DNA of 64,000 nucleotides from Clostridium sp. CM027 (GTDB lineage Bacteria > Bacillota > Clostridia > Clostridiales > Clostridiaceae): assembly GCF_024730565.1 (NCBI RefSeq), contig NZ_CP077725.1, forward strand, positions 2,356,001-2,420,000. The letters run 5' to 3'. Position numbers and translations under genes: made by a program. This document shows, piece by piece, positions 56,232 through 64,000 of this stretch. Numbering within the stretch: the first letter of the stretch is position 1; each line of letters begins with the position of its first letter. The notes beneath the pieces were generated by a model that worked only from the letters and a program-made list of their open reading frames with translations, made no database searches and was not told where the DNA came from.

Positions 56232-58485
56232 TATTAACACACCCTTTTGTTTTTCTTATTCCTGCTACCTCTAATGCTGTTATTGCAAATACATTCCAAG
56301 AAAAAACCCTTATAGATTTCCATAAACACCCTTCCTTAGATAAATCCGTTGGTAAAAATTCATGACTTACCGGATCATCTTTAATTAGGTTTATCTCTCT
56401 ATCCATTCTATTTAAAATCCTGTTCTTATAGTCATCTAATCCATATCTCACTCCAACTGCATATGCCATTATCTCTTCTCTAAGCCAGCTACCACCATTA
56501 TAATATACTCCATCACTCCAGCTAAACTTTTCATCAAAAGGACTATCAACCCCACTAAAATACTTGTTATTAACATGTCCTATAAAAGTTGCGCAATCAT
56601 TAATAACTGGTATTTTTTCAAGTGTATTTTTTACAATTCCCTCATTAAGTAACCCTTCATTAAAGAACCATAATGAAACAAATTCAGGCATCAAATCACC
56701 TACTGATATAGCATCTTTATAGTCTAAAGTATTTAATAAGTATCCTTTTTCATTGCTATAAAAGCTTTTATACCCAATATTAGCTTTCTCTATATAATCA
56801 TCTGGCACATCTATGCCTAAGGCCTTAGCAACTTTTAATGTCACTGCAAATACACCCTGATTAACTGATACACTTGATGTTTTTCCACCTTCAAAATATG
56901 TTTGAACATCATTTTGACCTAATACAAAATGTGATTTTGCTATACCATCACCATCTTCATCAAACTCATTAATACAATAGTTATAAGCTTTTTTAACTTT
57001 GCTCATATTAGGTTCTATTCCATACTTGATTTTATTTATATATGCCCACCATATCCATTCACAAGTAGCTTCGTTACCTTTTACTTCTAAGCTTCCCATA
57101 TATGGGGTTATTATGGTTCCTATTGTTCCATTTTCATTTTGAGTTGAACCCCACTTTTCCCAAAGTTTTTTGCTCAATTCCTTATCATTTACCCCCGCTA
57201 CACTCCAAAAAGAATCTCTATTATACATATCTGGGGCATAATTTAAGCTAGGTACATTTAATGGCAAAAAGTCATATGCACTAGTTATCCATGTTAACAT
57301 CTGCATATCTGCAAAAAGAATTTTTTCAACATCACTTCCATTAAACCCTAACCCATCTGCTAATAACACTTGGCTGTAGTAACGTATATCTCGAAGACCA
57401 TCCATTCGCTTAATAAGTATGAATAACTTCTTCTCACAACTTTTACCTTGTTCCAACCTATGAAATGGTTTTTCTATACCATTTACCTTAGTTACCTTTA
57501 AGTTTTTTATATCAATAGATTCATTATCATTACTCTTTATCACTAAGAGGCTCTTTTTATTTTCCGTATTTGATAGTATTAATCCATCTTGGAAGCTAGT
57601 CCATGTTTCCTTATAAGATGGTATATTATTCTGATAATCAAAACCATGTACTTCGTAATTATCTTTTGTTAATTCTTTCAAAACAACTACACTTAATTCT
57701 CCATTTATCCTATGATCAAAACTTATATCATAATACCCATCTTCAAGATCTAGTGTTATGATTAAACTTCCTTCATTATCTTTATTTATAAAATCATTAT
57801 CTACTTCAACAACTTCTTTTTTCCCGTTATTAAAATCTATTAATTCTCCTAAAGTTATCTTCACATAATGATCACCTTTTTCTCTATCAGATAAAGTTGA
57901 AACTCTATAAAGATTAATATCACAAGCCTCTTTTATTGCTGTAAATCCTAGTTTGTTATAATGTGGCCTTCTTCTAATATTTCTTGTCCAATAATTTCTG
58001 TGTCCAGCATCTGTCAGCAATCCAACATATGCTTTTCCCACTACATATCCCGCTGCTGGAAATACTTCTCTCACCACACCACCATTGTTATTATCATTAT
58101 CAAAACTCCAATAACATTTTGGCTCCTCACTTGGAATTATAGAGTTCTCTATACTATAAAACAGCATAGGTATATTTGTTTGCTTAAGTATTATTCTTTT
58201 CTCCACTAAGGCCTCATTAACTACTTTATAAACAACTTGAATATCTATATACGTTTCTAGCATCTTGCAGTAATATCTACAATTACAGATAATTTCATTT
58301 TCATAATAACCAACAGTATCAATATCTATATTACTTATAACCTCTCTATATGATCTATCTTCATTTTCTATAGTAATCTTTATATTTTTAATATCATCCT
58401 TTGCTACAACTTTGTTACTATTCAACAAACTTACTGTGTATTTCTTGTTTTCATCTTTACTAATGTCTATAGAAATTCGCTCCAC
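56218..58485 (-). CDS. Putative (alpha/alpha)6-barrel glycoside hydrolase
   Basis: 755 residues: a beta-rich N-terminal half (about 1-370) and a C-terminal helical half with repeated aromatic/acidic helix motifs, for example YNRDSFWSVAG, EATCEWIWWAYIN, FSWSDGVYYNGGSWLREEI and SIRVFSWNVFAITALE. This looks like a six-hairpin glycosidase (GH63/GH78/GH94-like shape) of unassigned family. No signal peptide, so it is likely intracellular. GTG start with a distant AGGAG. Translationally overlaps the GH130 gene. Confidence 0.7.
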   Translation of the reverse strand: MERISIDISKDENKKYTVSLLNSNKVVAKDDIKNIKITIENEDRSYREVISNIDIDTVGYYENEIICNCRYYCKMLETYIDIQVVYKVVNEALVEKRIILKQTNIPMLFYSIENSIIPSEEPKCYWSFDNDNNNGGVVREVFPAAGYVVGKAYVGLLTDAGHRNYWTRNIRRRPHYNKLGFTAIKEACDINLYRVSTLSDREKGDHYVKITLGELIDFNNGKKEVVEVDNDFINKDNEGSLIITLDLEDGYYDISFDHRINGELSVVVLKELTKDNYEVHGFDYQNNIPSYKETWTSFQDGLILSNTENKKSLLVIKSNDNESIDIKNLKVTKVNGIEKPFHRLEQGKSCEKKLFILIKRMDGLRDIRYYSQVLLADGLGFNGSDVEKILFADMQMLTWITSAYDFLPLNVPSLNYAPDMYNRDSFWSVAGVNDKELSKKLWEKWGSTQNENGTIGTIITPYMGSLEVKGNEATCEWIWWAYINKIKYGIEPNMSKVKKAYNYCINEFDEDGDGIAKSHFVLGQNDVQTYFEGGKTSSVSVNQGVFAVTLKVAKALGIDVPDDYIEKANIGYKSFYSNEKGYLLNTLDYKDAISVGDLMPEFVSLWFFNEGLLNEGIVKNTLEKIPVINDCATFIGHVNNKYFSGVDSPFDEKFSWSDGVYYNGGSWLREEIMAYAVGVRYGLDDYKNRILNRMDREINLIKDDPVSHEFLPTDLSKEGCLWKSIRVFSWNVFAITALEVAGIRKTKGCVNNEFC

Positions 58486-58514
58486 CGTAATAACACACTC
58501 CTATTTGCTATATT

Positions 58515-58548
58515 AAATCATCCCCTGATGAGCTGAAATGTCGTTAAA
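58515..58548 (-). repeat. Dispersed intergenic element, copy 10 (short form)
   Basis: AAATCATCCCCTGATGAGCT followed by GAAATGTCGTTAAA; contains the stop TAA of the upstream ABC ATPase gene. Confidence 0.85.
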
Positions 58549-59515
58549 TAGTTTCTGCATGGTGACATGCAACAAATCCATCCCCAAGTTTTCTTAGTTT
58601 TGGTTCTTCTTTTTCACATAATTCATTTGAATAAATACATCTTGGATTGAACTTGCATCCACTTGGTAAATCTTTAAGACTTGGAATATCCATTGTCTTT
58701 AACGGTAAGTTTGAAATCATATTTTTATTTCTTGGATTTGCAACTGGAACCGCTTTTAATAAAGCTTTAAAATATGGATGTTTAGGATTTGTTATTGCAT
58801 CATTTATATTATTTAATTCCACAATTGATCCTAAATACATAACCAGAACTCTCCCCTCATTAGCTATATATCTTGCTGTAGCTAAATCGTGTGTTATGTA
58901 AACAAAAGAAATTCCATGTTTTTTGTTCATCCTTGCCATTAAATCTAATAACGAAATTCTTAATGATACATCTACCATCGATACTGGCTCATCTGCTACT
59001 ATAAGCTTAGGTTTCACTAATAAAGCTCTTGCTAATAATATTCTTTGTCTTTGTCCTCCACTTAATTGATGCGGATATTTATGTAAAAACTGATCAACTG
59101 GAGTTAATTCTACTTCCTCTAGATATTCTGTACATAGATCTAAAGCTTCTCCATTTGTTTTAACAATTTTATGTTTTAGTATAGGGGCGCTTAATGATTG
59201 GAAGATAGTTTTATTTGGATTTAATGCTGCAAATGAATCCTGATGCACCATTTGCACCCCCATTCTAAAGTCCTTATAATCCCCCCTTTTTAGAACATTT
59301 ATATCTGTTCCTTTATAAAGTATTTTCCCCTCTGTCGGTTTATGAACATCTGCGATAATCTTTCCTAAAGTAGTTTTACCACAACCACTTTCCCCTACTA
59401 CAGCTAATATTTCACCGTCTCCAATTTCTAGATTAATATCCTTTAATACTCTAACCTGTTCCTTTCCTTCTCCAAAACTTTTACTTACACCCTCTATTTT
59501 TATTAAATTACTCAC
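58544..59515 (-). CDS. Opp-type ABC transporter ATP-binding protein (OppF-like)
   Basis: 323 residues. Walker A GESGCGKT, signature LSGGQRQR and Walker B LIVADEP. The C-terminal Cys-rich tail (GCKFNPRCIYSNELCEKEEP) is the family's metal/Fe-S site. GTG start right after oppD-like gene. Its last codon (Ile) is followed by the TAA of dispersed repeat copy 10. Confidence 0.92.
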   Translation of the reverse strand: MSNLIKIEGVSKSFGEGKEQVRVLKDINLEIGDGEILAVVGESGCGKTTLGKIIADVHKPTEGKILYKGTDINVLKRGDYKDFRMGVQMVHQDSFAALNPNKTIFQSLSAPILKHKIVKTNGEALDLCTEYLEEVELTPVDQFLHKYPHQLSGGQRQRILLARALLVKPKLIVADEPVSMVDVSLRISLLDLMARMNKKHGISFVYITHDLATARYIANEGRVLVMYLGSIVELNNINDAITNPKHPYFKALLKAVPVANPRNKNMISNLPLKTMDIPSLKDLPSGCKFNPRCIYSNELCEKEEPKLRKLGDGFVACHHAETI

Positions 59516-59516
59516 T

Positions 59517-60509
59517 TTAAATTCCCTCCCAGTACTTACATCTACTATAATGATTATCCTTTACCTTGATAAGCTCTTTACTATTTTCATCCGACCCATC
59601 ACAGCCAACCTTTCCCTTATAAATACACCTATTTTTAAATCTACATTCACCTTTTAAATCTAACATATTAATAGGTGCCCCTTTTATAGATCTTCTTGTG
59701 GTTACATCATCATATAATGAAGGTATTGCAGCTAATAATGCTTTTGAATATGGATGCTTCGGCGTTTCGTATACATCTAAAACATCACCAACTTCTACTA
59801 ATTCTCCTGCGTACATTACAGCTATTCTATCAACCATAGAGCCTATTATTGATATATCATGAGTTAAAAACACTATAGAAACTCCATTTTCTTTATTTAT
59901 TTTTCTTAATATCTCCAATATATACCACTGGGTTATTACATCTAAAGCAGTAGTAGGTTCATCCAATATTATTAACTTTGGTTCAAGTAATAAACTTAAT
60001 GCTATTAATACACGTTGCTTCATTCCACCACTTAGCTCAAACGGATAAGAATCTAGAACTTTTTCATCTAACCTAACAAAGTTCAATAACTCTTTTATAC
60101 GGTTCATCATTACTTCATTAGATACTTTATCTAAATGTGTAGTATAAGTTTCAACAAAATGATCTTTTATCGTTGCTATTGGATTAAGTGAATTTTGTGC
60201 AGCTTGAAATACTGTTGATATATCTTTCCATCTATATTTGTTATATTCCTTTTCCGAAAGGGCTAATAAATTTACACCATTAAAATAAACAACTTCTCCG
60301 CTTGATATTCTACCTGGCTCTCTTACTAAATTTAACATGGCTGAAGCTAAAGTTGATTTACCGCTTCCACTTTCTCCTATTATCCCTAACATTTCACCTT
60401 TATAAATATCTAAAGTAATATTATCTGCGGCCTTTAAAACTTTATCTTCATTAAAATATTTTACGTCAAATTCTACAGTTATATTTTTACATTCTAATAA
60501 TTTTTCCAT
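59517..60509 (-). CDS. Opp-type ABC transporter ATP-binding protein (OppD-like)
   Basis: 330 residues. Walker A GESGSGKS, signature LSGGMKQR and Walker B LIILDEP, plus the C-terminal Cys motif CRFKNRCIYKGKVGC. ATG with AGGGGTG. Pairs with the OppF-like protein as the ATPase dimer. Confidence 0.92.
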   Translation of the reverse strand: MEKLLECKNITVEFDVKYFNEDKVLKAADNITLDIYKGEMLGIIGESGSGKSTLASAMLNLVREPGRISSGEVVYFNGVNLLALSEKEYNKYRWKDISTVFQAAQNSLNPIATIKDHFVETYTTHLDKVSNEVMMNRIKELLNFVRLDEKVLDSYPFELSGGMKQRVLIALSLLLEPKLIILDEPTTALDVITQWYILEILRKINKENGVSIVFLTHDISIIGSMVDRIAVMYAGELVEVGDVLDVYETPKHPYSKALLAAIPSLYDDVTTRRSIKGAPINMLDLKGECRFKNRCIYKGKVGCDGSDENSKELIKVKDNHYSRCKYWEGI

Positions 60510-60519
60510 ACTCTCACCC

Positions 60520-61431
60520 CTAAACTCCCATTACTTTTGTTTTTCTTTTTATAGCTATAGTAGTTTTTATTCTTGGGTTAAATGCGTCCTCTAACCCTTT
60601 ACTAAACATAAAGCATCCTAATTGGAATAAAACAATCCCTACAATTGGTGTTAATAGATATATTATCGCTTTTGAACCAAATAATGCTCCCGTTTTGTTT
60701 AATGCCATATCCAGCATTATTCCCCAATGATCTCCTTCAAACGGAGCTAATCCTAATACCATTAATCCAACACTTGCTAGTATTGATGATTTCATTATCA
60801 TAATAAAGTTAACTGCTATGTATGATATAATATTTGGTAAAATGTCATTTATAATAATATAAATCTTACTCATACCTAAAATTCTACTTGCCTCAATAAA
60901 ATCTCTATTTTTCAAAGATAATGTTTGTGACCTTACTGCCCTTGCAAGTCCCGCCCACGACCATATACTTAATATAAGCCCAAACTTTAATGAACTATCA
61001 ATATTTACTATTAATGACATAACCATTAATACAGGAAAGTTAGGTATTGTCTGAACTACATTAGTTATCATCATTAAAATATCATCAACTATTCCACCAA
61101 GTAATCCTGATGTAATCCCTACTGTAACCCCAATACTCAATGTGAAAACACCTGCATAAAGAGCTATTGTTAAAACCTCTCTTGAACCTAATATGAATTG
61201 TTTCAATGTATCTTTTCCTGCAAAATCGGTACCTAATAAATGTTGAAATGATGATCCTTGTAATCTATTTACATAGTTAGCCTTATCAGGAGTTAACATA
61301 ATTGGTCCTAATATTGCCATCAATGTAAATATGATTAATATAAAAGCTCCAAAAGTTGCTTGTTTATTTGTAACTATTACTCTCGAGAAATTAACTATCC
61401 CTTCCCATAATGAACTTAGCTTGTTTTTCAT
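60520..61431 (-). CDS. Opp-type ABC transporter permease (OppC-like)
   Basis: 303 residues, about six membrane helices. N-terminal cytoplasmic segment, then the GTDFAGKDTLKQFI motif and the permease coupling helix EASRILGMSKIYIIINDILPN. ATG with GGGAGAG. Confidence 0.92.
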   Translation of the reverse strand: MKNKLSSLWEGIVNFSRVIVTNKQATFGAFILIIFTLMAILGPIMLTPDKANYVNRLQGSSFQHLLGTDFAGKDTLKQFILGSREVLTIALYAGVFTLSIGVTVGITSGLLGGIVDDILMMITNVVQTIPNFPVLMVMSLIVNIDSSLKFGLILSIWSWAGLARAVRSQTLSLKNRDFIEASRILGMSKIYIIINDILPNIISYIAVNFIMIMKSSILASVGLMVLGLAPFEGDHWGIMLDMALNKTGALFGSKAIIYLLTPIVGIVLFQLGCFMFSKGLEDAFNPRIKTTIAIKRKTKVMGV

Positions 61432-62418
61432 TTATGCTCTCCCCTTCCTTCTTAAACGAGGGTCTACAAACCCATATAATAATTCTACTAAGAAGTTACA
61501 TAAAATAACTGTTATTATTATTACAAAGAACATCCCTTGCATTAAAGTAACATCTCTATTTGCTGTTGCATTATTTAAATAATAACCAACCCCTGGATAT
61601 GAAAATAAATTTTCTATAAGTGGTGAACCACCTACTAATAATCCAAAAGTAGTTGCTAATGATGTAACCATTGGCAACATTGCATTTCTACCTACATATT
61701 TAAAAATTATCTTTTTATTAGTTATTCCTCTTGCCCTTGCATATTGAATATAATCTTCATTTAATATTCCAACTGCTATTGATCTCATATTTACTATCCA
61801 GTTCACTACGTTAACAATGAAGAATGCCAGTATTGGTAAAATAGCATGTTTTGCAACATCTGCTATAAAAGCCATGTTAAATCCGACATCAACCATTGTT
61901 GAATAGGCCCCTTTAGATGGTAGCATCCTTAAATTCACTGCAAATATTAATATTAAGAAAAACCCTATAATATACTCTGGTATAGCTCCTAAAACCGATG
62001 CCGAGGTATCTAATAAAAGATTTAGCTTTTTACTTCTTTTCCACGCAGCAACCATCCCAATGCTTATACCTACTGTAAATGCTAGTATTGTTGAAACACC
62101 GGTTATAAGCAATGTCCATGGCAATGCTGACATTACTATATCTTTAACATCTGTTTTAAACTTTAATGACTGTCCTAAATCTCCATTTAATATTCCTTCA
62201 CCAAAATCTAAAACCCTTTCAGCCAGTGGAACATTTGGATCATAATTCAACTGCATAACAGCTCTTTTATATGCTTCCTCATAAGGCACTCCTTGTGTAC
62301 TAACCATTTCTCTAGCTAATACATCTACAGGATCTCCGGGCATAAGTTCTATTATTAAAAATGTTACTATAACTGCAAATATAACAGTTAAACATAACAT
62401 TAAAATTTTCTTTATCAT
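61432..62418 (-). CDS. Opp-type ABC transporter permease (OppB-like)
   Basis: 328 residues, about six membrane helices. MPGDPVDVLA near the N-terminus and the coupling motif YIQYARARGITNKKIIFKYV are typical. ATG with GGGAGG. The stop abuts the OppC-like gene. Confidence 0.92.
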   Translation of the reverse strand: MIKKILMLCLTVIFAVIVTFLIIELMPGDPVDVLAREMVSTQGVPYEEAYKRAVMQLNYDPNVPLAERVLDFGEGILNGDLGQSLKFKTDVKDIVMSALPWTLLITGVSTILAFTVGISIGMVAAWKRSKKLNLLLDTSASVLGAIPEYIIGFFLILIFAVNLRMLPSKGAYSTMVDVGFNMAFIADVAKHAILPILAFFIVNVVNWIVNMRSIAVGILNEDYIQYARARGITNKKIIFKYVGRNAMLPMVTSLATTFGLLVGGSPLIENLFSYPGVGYYLNNATANRDVTLMQGMFFVIIITVILCNFLVELLYGFVDPRLRRKGRA

Positions 62419-62433
62419 AATGATCCTCCCTTG

Positions 62434-62470
62434 AAAAAAGGTGTCCTATAATATGTATAAGACACCTTTA
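62434..62470 (-). terminator. Hairpin between substrate-binding-protein and OppB-like genes
   Basis: AAAGGTGTC pairs with GACACCTTT, followed by TTTC. Placed as an intercistronic attenuator that would let the binding protein be made in excess. Confidence 0.7.
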
Positions 62471-62473
62471 ATA

Positions 62474-64000
62474 TTATTTTCCCAAAGTTATAGTCTTTTC
62501 TTTTATTAAAGTTGCAAGTAGATTTTCTCCTACACCGGAGTATCTAACATCTTTTATTGTTTCATCATTTCCAAACCCTAAAGTAACATTATCTTTTAGA
62601 GTTCTTATCGGGAATCCTTTTTCTAAATAAGGAATAAAATATGCTTGCTCATTAGTTATTTTCATTAATTTCTTAGTTATTTCTTGTACTTCATCACCTT
62701 TGGCTGTAAATAGTTTCTTAACTAAATCAGTTACATTTACTTCTTCACCTTCTGACTCAATAATTATATTTCCTTCTTCGTTTGTCTCTAATCCCATTAA
62801 GAATGGTCTCGATCTATAAATTGCTTCGTAACTTCCATATGGATGTGCATATAGTACATTTCCAGTTGGGGCAAATTCAATAATTACAGTGTGCTCTTTC
62901 TTAGTAAAGTAATCATTAAACGCTGAACCTTCCATTGGCCTAAATTGAACATCTAATCCAAACTCTTTAAGTTTTGTTGCAATTGCTTCACCTGGCAACA
63001 TAGCTGAACCCCACCCATTGTTACAAGCTAATTCAAATGTTACAACTTCGCCTTTTTCATTTGTCCAAGTACCAGCAGCATTTCTATTCCAACCAATCGA
63101 TGTTAGTAATTTTTCTGCCTTTTCAGGGTCAAATGAATAATCTGTTAATTCATTTTTCGCAAAATCTTTTACTCCCCAGCTTTCTTGTAATGTAGCTGGA
63201 AGACCTGTTAATGTAGTCTCACCTTTTAAACTACCTGGTTCTGTTAATGGCATTATTTCTTCTCTATTAATTAAATAAGCCATAGCTTGTCTAAATTCTT
63301 TTTTATTTGCAGGATATTTTTGTGTGTTAAATACAACTGACATTTGACTAAATTCTGAAACATACTGCGCTTTATATGTGTCTAAACCCTTTTTAATTTG
63401 TTCTTCTACATCTCTAACAATACCACCACTGTGCATATCTAGCGTTCCATCCACCATAGCTGTTGCCGCTGTTTCCGGTGTAACTACTCTCATAACCCTT
63501 AATTGTTTAATATCTAATTCTTCACGGTAATTTTGATTTTGAACTAATAACGCTTCTGAAGTTGTAATATTTTTTGCAGTAAATGGGCCTGATCCAATAG
63601 TTTCCTCTACTTTTGGCTTAAATCCTTCTAATTGAATATTTAAGTCTTGTAACTTCTTATTAGACTCTTCTAAATACCAGAAAGTTAGTGTTTCTGGATG
63701 ATACTTTCTTCCTGTCATTGCTATTTCTTTATATTTTTCTGCCCACTTACCATATACTGATGTAGGTGCATTAATTTTAATATCAAAGGCCATATTTATT
63801 ATTAATGGACTTTCTGTTTTAAAGTTAAACTTCATAGTTGTATCATCTACAATTTGTATATTTTCTAAAAATTCCCAAACCTGTCTTCTTCCAATATTCA
63901 TATAGAAAGTAGTCTCAACATCTCTAGTAGTTAATGGTGACCCATCACTCCACTTTAGTCCATCTTTTAATTTAACTGTTAAAACTTTATTTTCAAATGT
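62474..64000 (-). CDS. ABC transporter substrate-binding protein (SBP family 5), 5' end outside window
   Basis: The frame stays open up to the window edge; 508 codons are visible. The start and signal peptide are missing. The segment LKDGLKWSDGSPLTTRDVE near the edge is the family-5 signature. The first Met inside the window (63901) is not the start. Gene order binding protein-OppB-OppC-OppD-OppF. In this setting it may bind oligosaccharides rather than peptides, as several family-5 proteins of thermophiles do. Confidence 0.9.
   Translation of the reverse strand, partial: TFENKVLTVKLKDGLKWSDGSPLTTRDVETTFYMNIGRRQVWEFLENIQIVDDTTMKFNFKTESPLIINMAFDIKINAPTSVYGKWAEKYKEIAMTGRKYHPETLTFWYLEESNKKLQDLNIQLEGFKPKVEETIGSGPFTAKNITTSEALLVQNQNYREELDIKQLRVMRVVTPETAATAMVDGTLDMHSGGIVRDVEEQIKKGLDTYKAQYVSEFSQMSVVFNTQKYPANKKEFRQAMAYLINREEIMPLTEPGSLKGETTLTGLPATLQESWGVKDFAKNELTDYSFDPEKAEKLLTSIGWNRNAAGTWTNEKGEVVTFELACNNGWGSAMLPGEAIATKLKEFGLDVQFRPMEGSAFNDYFTKKEHTVIIEFAPTGNVLYAHPYGSYEAIYRSRPFLMGLETNEEGNIIIESEGEEVNVTDLVKKLFTAKGDEVQEITKKLMKITNEQAYFIPYLEKGFPIRTLKDNVTLGFGNDETIKDVRYSGVGENLLATLIKEKTITLGK

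Overview
The window is AT-rich chromosomal DNA from a spore-forming, anaerobic member of Clostridium (Clostridiaceae). The evidence is the spore-specific gene set (spoIID, spoIIR, ypeB, a gerA/B/C receptor operon, sipL, yabG, cotS-type kinases), the anaerobe oxidative-stress protein reverse rubrerythrin, the Firmicute-style ATP synthase operon, and a gene order (rho, tdk, prmC, prfA, ywlC, rpiB, upp, comEB, tagO, wecB, atp operon, murA, spoIID) typical of clostridia. Almost all genes lie on the minus strand; the exceptions are a Crp/Fnr regulator, reverse rubrerythrin, rpmE and two glycosyltransferases. No rRNA, tRNA, CRISPR array, phage or transposase gene was seen.

Layout. 1-3.3 kb: spoIID (cut by the window edge), murA and a YwmB-like protein. 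3.5-10.3 kb: the complete F1Fo ATP synthase operon (atpI-B-E-F-H-A-G-D-C) with a promoter and a terminator. 11-14 kb: cell-wall polymer precursor genes (wecB, tagO) and comEB. 14-16.5 kb: a stress/redox block made of a 4Fe-4S protein, a divergent cysteine-rich Crp/Fnr regulator and reverse rubrerythrin under an apparent PerR box. 16.5-25 kb: housekeeping genes (upp, rpiB, ywlC, a ZIP transporter, prfA, prmC, tdk, rpmE, rho), including a strikingly miniaturised ywlE and a decayed membrane-protein gene. 26-31.7 kb: pyrG, ddl and small conserved proteins. 32-43 kb: sporulation and germination genes plus ispE and veg. 43-50 kb: a spore-coat cluster of CotS-family kinases alternating with glycosyltransferases, including a duplicated divergent kinase/glycosyltransferase module and a probable pseudokinase. 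50-52 kb: larB and larC for the nickel-pincer cofactor. 52-64 kb: a carbohydrate-use locus (GH13, LacI regulator, GH130, a large putative alpha/alpha-barrel glycosidase, and an Opp-type ABC transporter whose binding protein runs off the window).

The most notable observations are: (i) a 65-residue protein in the ywlE slot that keeps the N-terminal CX5R phosphatase loop and the C-terminal DPY motif but lacks about 87 residues between them; (ii) ten copies of a short dispersed intergenic element, nine in one orientation, usually just downstream of a minus-strand gene, four of which supply that gene's TAA stop codon; (iii) a Crp/Fnr regulator with a CX2CX2CX2C cluster and a GTAAC/GTTAC palindrome in its own promoter; (iv) a consensus plus-strand promoter at 28484-28512 with no plus-strand gene after it. 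Assignments rest on reading motifs and gene order; no database search was possible.
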